Shown in pieces: positions 44,785 through 56,466 of a stretch of DNA of 64,000 nt. How positions within the stretch are numbered: position 1 is the stretch's first letter; the number at the start of each line of letters is the position of its first letter. Origin of the DNA: Rhabditoides inermis (taxonomy: Eukaryota > Nematoda > Chromadorea > Rhabditida > Rhabditidae); contig CAWZYM010000158.1 in assembly GCA_963966185.1 (NCBI GenBank), positions 497,001 to 561,000 on the forward strand, in the 5' to 3' direction. The notes beneath the pieces were generated by a model. That model was not told the origin of the DNA and made no database searches. It was given only the letters and a program-made list of their open reading frames with translations. The position numbers and the translations under genes were made by a program.

Positions 44785-46510
44785 ATGTGGATACTTTTTA
44801 TAGTTTTTCAACTTCTCATGTGGAAAGGTGATACTTTGTTCGTTGGTGCGAATGATTGTTATTCAAAATTGTTCAGTGCACTGCTACACTGCACCTTGTC
44901 CGGGAACCGAGGATCTCTTCGAAGAACAATCACCTATGGAAGAAGAGAAACTAGACGAGTTGGTTGTTTATATAACAAAAACACCAATAGACTATTGATG
45001 CATCGCTCATATGATGTCAGTCGCCGTTCTACCCTATAGACCTATAGTTTCCACCTTTTGATGCAAGGTTCTATACTATAAACTATACTGTTGGGGCGAA
45101 GAGTTCGGATAATCTCTTGCCATCATAGCAGAACCAATCAGTATAAAACTGAGTAATGCCAGTAAAATGTATTTGATCAAAAATGTTATTGACTAATATA
45201 TTTTTTTCTAGAGAAGAAAACGAGGAGCGTCAGTTTGAATGCGGTAAATATGAGCCACCGCAGAGTGCGTTCAAGAACGGAGGATCTGTGGCGAGGGAGA
45301 GCCAAGTGCCGTCTGCTGTGAGCATAGACTTCGGTATGTGTGGAGTGGGGGGATGATGGGAGAAGAGTGACTGCAGACGGCGAGCAGGCATGCACTGGCA
45401 CACTCATCTCGGACAGACACGTGCTCACTGCCGCGCACTGTATCGATCCAAACGAGAGCAGACAGGACATAGTCAAAAGGTTCGACAAGTCTACTCACAA
45501 TATCAATGCAATGTTGAAAAACTGTTGTCTAATGAGAATGGTATGATAGTTGATATGGAGTGATGATGATTGAGACGTTCGGGCACGAAGTACCACCGAC
45601 CCGACTTGGACGGGATGATAGTGACGACTGGCGTGCACTCTCTTCGATCCACGACCGGCAGGCCGGATGAAGTGAGGAGTGTCACCGAGATAGCCTATCC
45701 CAGCAAGTACTACGAAGACCGGGGTGTGCTCCCCATTCCAGACATCGCCATACTACTTCTCAACCAGGTGAGCCCTCCACGTGGCAATATCACCAGGTGT
45801 TCAGACGGTTCGCAAGACACCCGCCTGTGTTCAATCGATGGATCAACCCAGACCGGGAAGGGTGATAATATCCGCCGGATTCGGGAGACGCACTATCAGT
45901 TAGTGACACACCTATTCGCTTGTGTAACGTTTCTGCATGAGTATGAATTTATGAATGTATTTTCAACGACGTAATTGTTGAGGGGGTCGTTCCTCACCCG
46001 TGATGCGAGTGGAGACCGGTCTATTGATGACAGACTGCCCTGGTGCCAGACACAACTACCTCATGTTCTGCACATCTCCTGTCACTATGTATATGGTGGG
46101 TCGTCGGTGCAACCCCGATTCCTCTCTGCTTTTCAGGGTGATTCCGGAAGTGGCATCCTATGGAGAAACAGCACAGTGAATCGGCACGTTGTGGGTGGTG
46201 TGCTGATTGAGGTGACTCGGGAGGTTGCATGTCCATTCGACCGACAGTGTTCAGAGCACTGACCCGAACTCTCTCGTTCACGGCTTCGTGAATAAGAGTG
46301 TGGACTCTTCGTACTTCGATCACTGGATATGCGCCCTCACTGGGGTCTGCAATCAACAACTCGATCCGGATGTGTTCTCGGATGTGAGAGGCTTCCTATC
46401 TATTGTAGATTATTTGTACATTACCATCAGAGCCCTTTCAGATCCCGACTCTCAAATGGCTTCCAACGGGAGACGGAGATGTCTGGAAGACCAAGAACAT
46501 CAAGATTTGA
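44785..46510 (+). CDS. Trypsin-like serine protease homologue, paralogue of the gene at 40475
   Basis: Signal-peptide exon MWILFIVFQLLMWK (from 44785) joins in phase to VHCYTAPCPGTEDLFEEQSP MEEEKLDEL, closely matching its paralogue. Then EENEERQFECGKYEPPQSAF, DGEQACTGTLISDRHVLTAA HC, PDLDGMIVTTGVHSLRSTTG, IPDIAILLLNQ, VETGLLMTDCPGARHNYLMF CTSP, GDSGSGILWRNSTVNRHVVG GVLIE and HWICALTGVCNQQ, ending GDVWKTKNIKI-stop. Catalytic His, Asp and Ser are all present, so it is potentially active and secreted. A long first intron (about 44960-45210) and a 200-bp intron before VETGLL are inferred. An upstream in-frame ATG (44767) would only add six residues to the leader. Confidence 0.8.
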
Positions 46511-48619
46511 GGACTGTGCACTGCGTCTCTCTCTATTCCGACATAATTTTTCACGTTGATATTGTGTGAATTCGTTTTAAAAAAAACGTAGAATGATTCT
46601 CTAGTATATAGGCTCGCACTTAGCTCAGGATTTTCTGTTAAAAACATTTTCGTGAACAGTTGTAATGACGCGTCGCGTGTCCACACGCGACGCATCAAAT
46701 CGAATCAGCTGTTTCTGTTCACTATTGTTTTTGTTGGTTTTTGTTTGTTCATATTTCGTATTCATGTTCTATTTTTATGTATTTAAAAGAAATGATTACT
46801 GACGCTTCTTTTAAAACATACACAATTGCTTAGCATGCGTGAATTCCGTTCGTATGTCGCGTTGTATGCCTGTTTATTTCATGATCTATATTTGTCGCCT
46901 TCGTGTTTATAGTTTTCATTGTGCTTACTTACAACCTACAGTTGTGATTGCGAAGTAGTGTGTTTCAGCTAAATGATGGAGCTGGCGCACCGCGCTGATC
47001 AAGCCGGTTTCGTTGCGCAAGAAGCTGCGCAGTCATCGCGGGTCGTGTGTGTGGCGCCAGATTCTGGCTGAGGTAAGGACGTAAGGATTGCGATTATCAT
47101 ATTTCATCTAGTTGTGTTTTAATGTAGTATTCGTCATGGTTGCAGATGATGTCGCACCGAGCCCGCTAGACGGATGACCGCGTGGCTGTGACCCGACGAA
47201 CATCGCCGCCTCGCCTGCCCGTTCTCTCCACTCTCCACCTTGCACTCTCGCACAGAAAAGGTTTTTTTAAACTTTGCGGTTTTACTTTGTGTATATGTGT
47301 TCATAACAGTGGTGATTCAACAGCAATATGAAGATAGCGATAGCCCTGAAACGTATTTGTTGCAGGTTCTCGTGGATGCCAGCCCAGCAGCGCGTCTTCA
47401 TCAAGGACTACTGACATCTCTTCATCAAGGACTAATGACATCATGTTCTATTGTAATCGTATTTTTGGTTTATGGCATTACTTTTCTTAACACTGATTCA
47501 ATGATTGACTAGTCATGTGCATTGATGATTATTGAATGAGTTTTGGTATAAACTTTTCAAAACCAAAGATTTTGTGTCATGGTTGTCGGGAGTGGCCGGC
47601 TGGCGCGCGCCTGTCTCTATTTCTCTGCCGTCTCTCGTTGTCTAACCTATTTCGTCGCGCTCGGCTCTCTTGCGCGAGAGAGCGAAACTGGTGGGAGAGC
47701 GAAAGCGAAACTGTATGTACGTAAGCTATGTACGTAAGCGCAAAAGATTATTCTCCATCATTTAATTCCGCGTGAGATTACGATGCCAAATGCGCACTGT
47801 GATGTGTGATCGTTGTGAGCGCTACGCTACATCTCTGACACGTATGATTACTAACATTTTGAAGTTCTTCTATCTTCTCGCATTTGGTGCATAACAACGT
47901 GAAAAGAGAGGTTATGCAAGAGACTGAATCGTCATGGCTATTGACTCTGGCTCCATCGTTATGGCTATTTGTTGAGAGGGCTATTGACAGCATTTAGGAT
48001 CGATACCAATCGAGTCAACTAGACAGTCCTATAGATGAATGGATGACTTTTTATTCCAGGCCTGGCTGTGAGGGAGATTGGGAACGCAGTGGTCTTTAAA
48101 GATCACCAGATTGACCAGATTGGCGACCACGCGAGGAGAAACGACGAAGCCGAATGATCGCACCATTGTTTTGTTCAGCCGCTCCGTCTAGTGTCGCACT
48201 TGGCGTGGTCGAGGTGGTCGTAGCTCGCCAATCCATTCCATGTACACTCGCATAGGTCCTTGGATCCATCATCACTTGTCACACTCACATCACATCAGGA
48301 GATTGTTCAGTTCTGCTTTCCTGTACGTAGGTTACTCGCTGTGGAATGGTTGAGGTTCGGCGTCGGAAACTCGGAATTTCAATTAGTTTTTAATTGTGAG
48401 TGGATGCATGTGCTAGTGAACGGATCAACCCAAAAGACAAACGGTCAAGTATAGCGATCACAAAGGAGTGAGGATGCGGGTTGCGGGATATTCAAAATCG
48501 TTTATTATACCAACAGGCTGACAAACTAATCACATTAATAAACACTTCGGAGAAGCATCGAAAAAGAGAACAATACGAATACGTGAATACTAGATAACGT
48601 GCCGAGTTTTGCTATAACT
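46511..48619. other. Intergenic stretch, two isolated exon-like blocks
   Basis: No gene is supported. Blocks with splice-like borders at about 46972-47072 and 48061-48159 are open but short and unrecognised. A 24-bp perfect GC-rich palindrome lies at 46670-46693. Confidence 0.45.
46670..46693. repeat. Perfect 11-bp inverted repeat, 2-nt spacer
   Basis: GCGTCGCGTGT, then CC, then ACACGCGACGC. It is GC-rich in AT-rich surroundings, about 160 bp downstream of the protease stop. It could form a tight hairpin; no terminator role is known for nematode Pol II genes. Confidence 0.8.
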
Positions 48620-50431
48620 CTATCTGTCGCAACAGTCAACTGTCTGCGAATCATGACTTTTGAAGAATTCAGCGAATCCTTTGGAATTTTTTGTCCACTT
48701 TAAGCACCTTCCGTCACTCCACTTCCAGAACAGATCGCTCTGATCCTGGTACATTCCGATCCACGGCTGACCGGACGCCGTAGGGGGAGTCCTGCCCGTC
48801 TCAGAGATGTCTACAATAATTTACCTCTTTATCTCTTCATCTCTTGCACTATTTCTTTACCACTTCCTTCCTCTCTCCCTCTGTTCCTCTTCCCCTCTCT
48901 CCCTTCCACTCACCGTTGATGAATTCATTCTCTCCATAGCTGTGAATGCTGGCCAGATCCCCTTCATCTTTGTGGCACTGGGCCTTCGCATCGTCCCAGT
49001 CCCATCCGTCGCCGCTCACATTCCTATTGACGCGCTGTAATACGTAACGGATCCTAGTGAAATGTAGTACTCACGAAATAGCAGCTGTCCGTCGGATGAT
49101 AAAAGTGTCCCTGCCCTGCATACAGTAGCCTTGCTGAAGTTCACGCATGTAACCAGTTTGGGGGAACCTTCAACCACACCAGAGTAGTTGTTGGACGTGC
49201 AGTGGAGGTAGTTGGATGACAAGAGGGGCAGGTGGAGGGGCTGTCGAGAGGGAGCGTCCTGCACACATCGGGGGGGGGGGGCATCGGGGCCTGCAATCTG
49301 CCAGTCGGCACAGTGGATTCTTCTACCCGGACCCGCGCCGCGCCACCAGCACTCTCTACAAGACACGAGACGAGATATACTCGCGTCTACAACGTCGCCC
49401 CTGTAAGCTGCCAAGACCTTCGCGGCAGGTGGCGACCGAGCGTGCTCGTCTGCTGGGACACGTGCTGCGGAGAGGAGACGACCGCATTGAGCAACAGGCC
49501 GCAAAAGCAACCCCGCAGCTTCACTGAAAGAAGAAGAGCGGCCGCGTGACGTGGACGAGGATGGTGCACGCCGACATCGAGAAGGTCATCAAAGTCCAAC
49601 TGCACATTAGCGCGAGGGACGAGGAGTTCCGAGCCGCATAGCAGTGCGGGCTACCTGGAGGGAATTGCACACGACCGCAGCGAGTGGTCGTCACTGGTTT
49701 CAGCTATTTAGCCGGCTAAGGACGTCAGCGTCCAGACAATGTCAAGCCGAGGAGTGAGTGAGTAAGTGAGTCAGCACAGTCGCCCTCCCTCCATCCACCC
49801 ACCTTGCAGTCACTCGCACGCCACTTTCCACTCTTCGACTCTATCGAAACACACTGCCCCACTGAGATGTTCGGCTCGCCTAAACGGATAGTTTCATATC
49901 TGAACAATCAAAACGCTATGAATAGACACATACTCACCATTGGCCCACCTAGACTAGATCATCTTTGTCCAGTCCACCCAAATCCAGCCAACCTGACTGT
50001 ACAGGTTACTCCCGCCTATCCAGAAAGAATTCGCGGACAAAGGGAAGAAGCGAGGCGCCGATTCTGGAACCACGAACCAGTGGGGGAGCCGGAACCATTG
50101 CCAGATACCGATGGAGGAACCAGTCACGCACCAGTCACCAGTGCGTTGTCGAATGCTCCGTCGATTGGGGTGAGGTGGCCTCTCATCGAGACACAGTCTT
50201 GCTTGGCATCGATGAAATCGAGGGGAGTGGAACGGAACTGGAATATACAATACAACTATGATGAAACTATTTTTAATACACTATGTCTATTATAATGATA
50301 TTAAATCAATTATATCATGCAATACTCACTACGAAACATTTTCCAGTGTCCTGATTGTAGACTCCATTGTGTGGGCACTCCTCCGCTCTGCCAACTATAG
50401 CTGCAGCGAGTAAGATCAGCGGCAGTCGCAT
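48620..50431 (-). CDS. Secreted two-domain C-type lectin with an in-frame stop in the first domain
   Basis: Signal peptide exon MRLPLILLAAAIVGRA EECPHNGVYNQDTGKCF. CTLD 1: FRSTPLDFIDAKQDCVSMRG HLTPIDGAFDNALV, NSFWIGGSNLYSQVGWIWVD WTK, then TAG at about 49954, SRWANG, and next exon EPNISVGQCVSIESKSGKWR ASDCK. CTLD 2: FYHPTDSCYF, GDGWDWDDAKAQCHKDEGDL ASIHSYGENEFIN, QPWIGMYQDQSDLFWKWSDG, ending HDSQTVDCCDR-stop. The TAG sits where lectins carry an aromatic residue before the (S/N)WANGEP stretch, with uninterrupted homology on both sides. Either the gene is a recent pseudogene or there is a sequence error. The intron between the domains carries a retroelement fragment; the acceptor at its end is not clear. 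Confidence 0.7.
49290..49776 (+). mobile_element. 5'-truncated non-LTR retrotransposon 3' end
   Basis: Plus-strand frame reads LPRPSRQVATERARLLGHVL RRGDDRIEQQAAKATPQLH, a stop, then GRVTWTRMVHADIEKVIKVQ and, after a frame change, HDRSEWSSLVSAI. The LLGHVLRRGDDRI and DRSEWSSLV blocks are typical of the C terminus of reverse transcriptases of RTE/Jockey-type elements. The copy ends in a TGAGTGAGTAAGTGAGT tail (about 49753-49776), as RTE-like elements do. Broken by at least one stop and one frameshift. Inserted in an intron of the C-type lectin gene on the opposite strand. Confidence 0.65.
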
Positions 50432-50730
50432 GACTACCACTCAACTCAACAGTATCTCGATTCTCGATACCCATTTATGTCATTCGTATATCTTATCGTT
50501 ACTTCTTCACCAAATCTGCCGTTTCAGTCTTTTGTGTGGGCAACGTGGCAGCGTCTACTGATAGCTGACTAAGTTGAGTAAATACTAAGTTTAGCAACCG
50601 ACAGCTGTCGTTTTTTTCAGGTTTTTAAAATATTCGGCATGCGGTATCCTAACAGGTATCCTAACATATGGATATGACAAAAAAATGAATTTAAAGCGAG
50701 ACGCACGTTTTATATATATATAGTCATATA
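50432..50730. other. Upstream region of the C-type lectin gene
   Basis: Likely promoter. Nothing else recognised. Confidence 0.4.
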
Positions 50731-51230
50731 CAGTACAATCCGTAATAAGTAGACAATTTGTAGAAATAAGTAATATTTATAGTAAAAGCAATAAATCGAT
50801 GTAACTCCGTTCAGAGGCGGAATTTTGAGTTGCATTAAAAGAGAGAATTATTGTTCACAATAGTCTGCTTATGATTGTGTAGTTTGTTTTGTGATTACAT
50901 CAGCGTTTGGTCGGAGTTTTATTTCTAGATGCTCTAATCGACACTGGTCATTCTCAGTTGGCGAGAAAATGAGCGAGATTTTATGCAAATTTCACTCGTC
51001 CGACCATCGTCATTTCTCTCGATATTCGTGAACATGGAAAACTCCGTCGCAAAGCGATGAAACCACAAAACAAACTAAATAGTGACATGCAGACTATTGT
51101 GAACAACAATTCTCTCTTTTGATGCAACTCAAAATTCCGCCTCTCTAAACGGAGTTACAGCCATTTTTTTTACTTTTACTTTAAATATTACTTATTTCTA
51201 CAAATTGTCTACTTATTACGGATTCTACTG
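50731..51230. mobile_element. 500-bp fold-back MITE with TA target duplication (Tc1/mariner-like)
   Basis: Inverted repeats about 145 bp long open CAGTACAATCCGTAATAAGT on the left and CAGTAGAATCCGTAATAAGT read inward from the right, including the shared GCGGAATTTTGAGTTGCAT block. The element is flanked by TA on both sides (50729-50730 and 51231-51232). Even the middle is partly palindromic (AGTTTGTTTTGTG / CACAAAACAAACT). No transposase; a non-autonomous derivative is inferred. Confidence 0.85.
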
Positions 51231-52224
51231 TAGTAAGAACGCAAATGAGTTCCACTCTTTCATTCAGGTTGTTAGACAAAAATCACAACCCATTGGATCC
51301 CGAGGTCGAAGTCGATGTATCATGTATATTTAATTGTTTATGTTGTTGATCGGTTTCCACCACATCTAATTTTGAAATTCAAAACTGCGCGACCCCCTCA
51401 TCAACATCATGTTCATTCATAAATGCATCGCAGAAGTCACTTTCATCAAACATGCTCAGTCAGTTGATATTATTAGCATCAACTTTTTATCATTCATCGC
51501 AAAGATGGTTGCACTCAAACATGCAATGTTTCAAAGTGTGATGTATCTGGCGGTTTTCCCGCCATACTCGAATATATAGCGAGTATCTTGCCGTCTTTTT
51601 GTTCTACTTCGAGTCACGCGACGAACAATTGTACCCTGTGGTCAAAGGTCTCCAACCCCAACCCCAATTCAATATTATGAATACAAATGAACTCAGATGT
51701 GGGGAATTCTCGGAATTCTCGGGTCATAGTCATACTATACAAATACATATATGTATGAATGTATGGAAAGTATGGCGACTACGATCGAGCAAATCCGGAA
51801 TGTCCCCTGACCTCAAAGTGATCAGCAGTTTATGTAAGGTAAGACAGTGTGAATACAACAGATGAACGAAGTAAACACCACATATGTTTATAAAAACAAT
51901 GTCAGTATGTGTTTCACTTTTTTAAATTATCCAATACCATATTGGGATAATGAGTTTGTTATTGTTTGTGCTTGCTTCAATTCTAGAAAACAACTGAACT
52001 CTCAATATTTAGAAGAAGTCTACTGGCGTATTGAACACGAATGGTGTTGAGGTAATTACGTACCCAGGAAACTGAATACACCTTGTCTGAAAGTGGAACA
52101 CAATATTCTCAGACTACCGTAACGTCATAATGTTCAAGTTTTTTTTCTTGGCGATTTTGGAACTTGGTCACTACAAAGGATTACTGTATGAGTTTTCAGT
52201 ACCGTCGTAGTAATTGCAGACGAC
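51231..52224. other. AT-rich spacer between two MITEs
   Basis: Reading frames at 51599-51865 and 51862-52050 show no recognisable features. No repeat detected. Confidence 0.4.
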
Positions 52225-52818
52225 TATAGGGCACCCCCTTCGTTCATTGTACGGCAGTTATTTCGCCGAATGTTTACCAGACAGCATTTGAGGCATCAGT
52301 TGCCCATTACCAGCCCGCGCGAGATCATTCGACCGCGCAATTCGCGCGCTTTGCCGCTTTGCGGTTCATTTTTTTTGGGAAATGAGAGTGATTTGCAAGT
52401 CTAATGAAGCAGAGTTCTCCATCTTCTAAAGTTAATTACTCTATTCGGAATCAAGCAATCTTTACAAAATTCTGATATGTGATGTGTATCAATATTGCCC
52501 ATCGATCTCTAGTGTTCGATTTCTGATATTCGCCTCCGTTTTCTAGTTAGAGTCCAAAAACCTTGATTTTGACTCGATTTTCAATGGGAAAGCTCCGAAA
52601 CTTAATTACTCTCTTCAAAGTTATCGTACAGCGCCCAGTTTTCTAGAGGAGATGCCCAGATAGAATGCTCAGAGATCTCTAGTGCTCGATTTTTCGATTT
52701 TCGTCATTTCCACCGTGTTTGAGCACAAAAACACACAATCGGGCAAATTTGCATGAAATTCTCGTCTGTCTGGCGAGCCAGCGATATGCCGTACGATGAA
52801 AGAGGGGTGTGGCCTATA
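52225..52818. mobile_element. 594-bp TIR element (MITE), family A copy 2
   Basis: Ends read TATAGGGCACCCCCTTCG on the left and TATAGGCCACACCCCTCT inward from the right, followed on both sides by TTCAT(T/C)GTACGGCA. Homologous to the element at 13792-14382, with the core CATTCGACCGCGCAATTCGC identical. No coding capacity. Confidence 0.75.
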
Positions 52819-53082
52819 CATAGACTACATACATGATTTCCACAAGTACGTTTCTTCCCTCATTCCTCATTACTTAAATTACGCAATTATTACGCTAATA
52901 ACGATTGGGAATCAACCCTAGTCCCGAATCATGTCATTATCTCATTTCTCCGCCCTCTCTCTCTCCCTCTCTCCCTCTCTCCCTCCCTCCCTCTCCCTCC
53001 CTCTCTCTCTCCCTCTCCCTCTCTCTCTCTCTCTGCCGGCCCCTCCCCCTCTTCTCCTCACTCTGATTCCCTCCACTAGCCA

Positions 53083-53982
53083 TGCTCACACGGCTCCTCA
53101 CTATTTTCGCCGCCCTCTGCGCACTCTATGTATACGGTAGGACAGAGGGATACTGTACTGTCAATTAATTGGTGTACTGTAAATTAAGTAACCCCTATAA
53201 CAATACGTTTATGCACGCCTTTTACGCCGCGAGATCTTTGATAATTTCTTTGATTAATTAAGGTTTGGACTCCACACCAAATTCCAATAATCTTGAATGG
53301 GGAATGAGCTTCTAGAATTCCGAATTCTCGGAAACGAGTGTGTGGGATTTGCAATATCAAGCGTCATCATGCATTATTCCTTGGTACACCTTCACAGAAA
53401 AAAATAATATATGATAATGGTTGTGCACGGAAAATTTTTCTTCCGATTGCGTATGCTTCTTCAACCTGTATTATTCCGGTGATTATTCTTATCCAGCTCC
53501 CACAAACATACTTAATGATTTCCATTCAATCTTTTTGTTATTTGTTGTGACACGATGATGTGTACTACACATTGAATCGCCTTTGTTCGGATCGTTAGCC
53601 ACTGCTTGATGGGAACCTATAACTCACTCCTTTTATGGCATGATGTTACCCTGACGATGTCGTTTTGTCGACCGATCTGGCCATCGTCCGAAATAACTCT
53701 TTTTGAACGATGTCCCATTACCCTTTCCTTCTCGTTACGAGTGTTGCAACTCACTACTCACTACGCACCTCACATTGTTTTGGATAATATACTAGTCTAC
53801 TGTATTCATTTGCATGATTCTTTTCCCCCAGAGGTTGAGAATTCGGCGCGTGAAAATACAAAGACATGTTCTAGTCTCCGAGCTCATTATATAGGAATAT
53901 GGGAGGAAATATATGTAAGTAATGGACTGGAACTGGGTGACTGGAAGTGCGTGAGTGAGAGAAAGAGAACAGAAAGACTATG

Positions 53983-54042
<60 letters not shown>

Positions 54043-56091
54043 AAACCCACGCTGATATGTTGATAACCTTACGGAGGATGTTTTCGCGTATACTTTACTG
54101 ATTTCCAGCTCGTTATACAAATGTCTGGCGCCCTGATATTCTAACGATGATTGCTCTAGACGTGGTGGCATCGTGAAAAGAAGCGTATAGACAATCATTC
54201 CACGTGTGCTCTACTCGTTTTCATACATAACACACCTCATTTCCCTTCTAGCTATGAGTATTCACTATGCTCATTCTAAAATGGTACGATCTTCCATCTT
54301 CATCACGCATCGCAATCACAAGACAGGAAATGAAGGATGACGTTTTGAAAAGCTTTCTATGAACCTGTGCATGCGTAACGACAGGTCATGGTCCACTAAC
54401 CTACACTTACGTAGCACCTATATAATTGCACAAATAAGTAAGGGTTTGGTGAGCAACACGTGACTTGAAAAAACTAATTTATAGCATTTTTTTGCTAAAT
54501 TGTTTGAGTGCTGAAACGTGACAAAGCAATAATAATGAAACATCTTGTGGTTCATCACTAGTCGTGAAAAAGTGACGTTTTAGGATAATGGGAAGCAATT
54601 TTGCGCAGAAAGGAATGAACGACAAAAGAGCATGTCAGAGAAATTTTTGGAAGACGTCTAATTTTAGACGCACTAAAACCCTACTAATAATTTAGTCATT
54701 CTCAAGTTTTAAAGATTGCACGCAGTGTAGGTGACTCAATAAATACCCACTATAATCGGGGAAAGGACAGAGTGAAGGCGGATCGATCACTTGAATGCTT
54801 TCAGCGTCGGTATCCGAGGGCTCCCCAGTGGAAGGAGCTTCGTCAGTGGCGGAGTCCCCGGTCAGCATGGATGAGGCAGTCCTCTTCCCATATGCACAGT
54901 GGAAGTTCGACACATTCCCAGTGAGGACTATGGTGAGTATCATCCCACTCTCTTCCACTCTCACATTCACAATCCTTTTTCCAATCGCATTCTACCACCC
55001 ATTTCTTACGAAGCTAGGGTATGATCAACTTGCACAGTTGCGTTCTACAGTTACATTCTTTTCCTAACATTACTTGAATCATCCAAATTCGCTGCCTGTG
55101 AAATCTGAGAAATGAGAGCTGTCCCATGTGAATATTAGTGAATTAAAATTGTGTGGTGGGACCATTCTGTTTCTGTTTTCCTTAAAATGAATATAGTATA
55201 GTTGAGAAATGACCGTCCTTCTCTTCCTCGGGGGTGCCTTCCCTTCTTCTGATGCTCGGTCCATTCTCACTAATCCGTGGCCTTCCCGAACCATCCAGCA
55301 CACACCACCTGTTTTCCATTAGTCCCTACTCACTAACACCCAACGGATTTACCTCAATTAGTCATTGCCATACTACCCGGAATCAATTAAACACGAAGAT
55401 GTTTGAAGAATGGGGTCTGGTCGCTGGTGCTGGTTGGTTTTTTGTACCAGGTGTATGACACGTGATTGAAATCCTCTTTCTCCACTACATTTTCGATTTG
55501 CGTGTGTGATGTGGGGAAACACAAAGAGTGTGTGAGCGAGTTACAGTAGGGCACGTAGCTATTCAGAATTTTCAGCGTGGGGTTGCACTTTGCGAATTCT
55601 TTTTCCACATTTCCAAATATACACCACACCGTGAGAGGAAAGGCGGAAAGAAAGAAAATTTCGACAATCGCCTTTCTTTTCTTTCGCTTTCCAGTAGTTC
55701 TTTTGAATTATTTAGCGAGACATTCTTTGAAATGACAGAAGAGACAATGGAAACAGCCTAGCATCCACGCATGCCCTGAATCACAGAACAGCAACAGCAC
55801 ACTAGCAAAACATAGCTAGATGCTAACTTTGTACTGCAATACTGCAACACACTTGCCTTTGCGAGACTATTGCACTAGATGACAAAGGTTTTTCGGACAA
55901 CTTTCACATAATGCAAATGAACATTTTGGACTGTCTTACATAAAAAAAAAATCTTCCTGCGTCACGCACCTTGCCTTTGTATCGAATTTTGTATCAAATA
56001 TCGTGCGAAAGCAGGGATTTCTAATTGGAGACATTTATGAGCTGTGAACATTCAAGGGAATTGGAGAGGCAAGTCCGCATGACTCGAGAGA

Positions 56092-56176
<85 letters not shown>

Positions 56177-56466
56177 GGGGGAGGGGGTGAGGTAGATACT
56201 CGCACATCGAATTCTCGCTTTTCATCCCCATTCTCTGCCGTCCACTCAATCCCACCACGAATAATATGGGCAGCTCTCTATCTCTCATCTCTCTAAAAAG
56301 TCTCCCCCAACGGAAATAAAACGCGTGGGGGGGGTATTTATTCGGCTCCCGGAATCGTACCAATTAATTCCCTCTCCTATTCCAGGCACCAATGCAGAAG
56401 AAGTGGGCGTCGCAAGTGCGATTCGGCAAGAGAGCCGCGTGGACCTCGCAGGTGCGGTTCGGATAA
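53083..56466 (+). CDS. flp-19: FMRFamide-like neuropeptide precursor, FLP-19
   Basis: Three exons, 53083-53137, 54805-54932 and 56386-56466, all GT-AG and phase-compatible, give 87 residues. Residues 1-19 are a signal peptide ([19 protein letters not shown]). An acidic Ser/Pro/Glu/Val-rich spacer follows ([39 protein letters not shown]). The last exon reads [30 protein letters not shown]: two peptides ending VRFG, each released at a dibasic site and with the glycine needed for C-terminal amidation. C. elegans FLP-19 yields WANQVRFamide and ASWASSVRFamide, nearly the same pair. flp-19 and abl-1 lie on the same clone (M79) in C. elegans, matching the position next to abl-1 here. AATAAA near 56735 may end the transcript. 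Confidence 0.85.
53985..54040. repeat. (TA)n microsatellite
   Basis: About 28 TA units in the first flp-19 intron. That intron and the second one (54933-56385) contain no other supported feature; the antisense frame at 54692-54970 shadows exon 2. Confidence 0.95.
56091..56176. repeat. (GA)n / (GAGAAA)n tract
   Basis: Polypurine tract in the last flp-19 intron, about 210 bp before the neuropeptide exon. Confidence 0.95.

Noticed and set aside
46972..47180. Exon pair possibly encoding a small basic protein
   Set aside because: The only frame open from the acceptor is the 32-codon MMELAHRADQAG frame, which stops before the donor; the basic frame needs a start that is absent.
48061..48159. Possible terminal exon reading LAVREIGNAVVFKDHQ
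   Set aside because: Open and with an acceptor, but no upstream exon or family match could be found.
54692..54970. Minus-strand 92-codon frame overlapping flp-19 exon 2
   Set aside because: The plus-strand exon has matching splice phases to a signal peptide and to the VRFG exon; the antisense frame has no partner exons.
55528..55761. Plus-strand frame ending MTEETMETA as a possible last exon of the 53-kb gene
   Set aside because: Its phase does not fit exon 2, whereas the 56386 exon fits and encodes neuropeptides.
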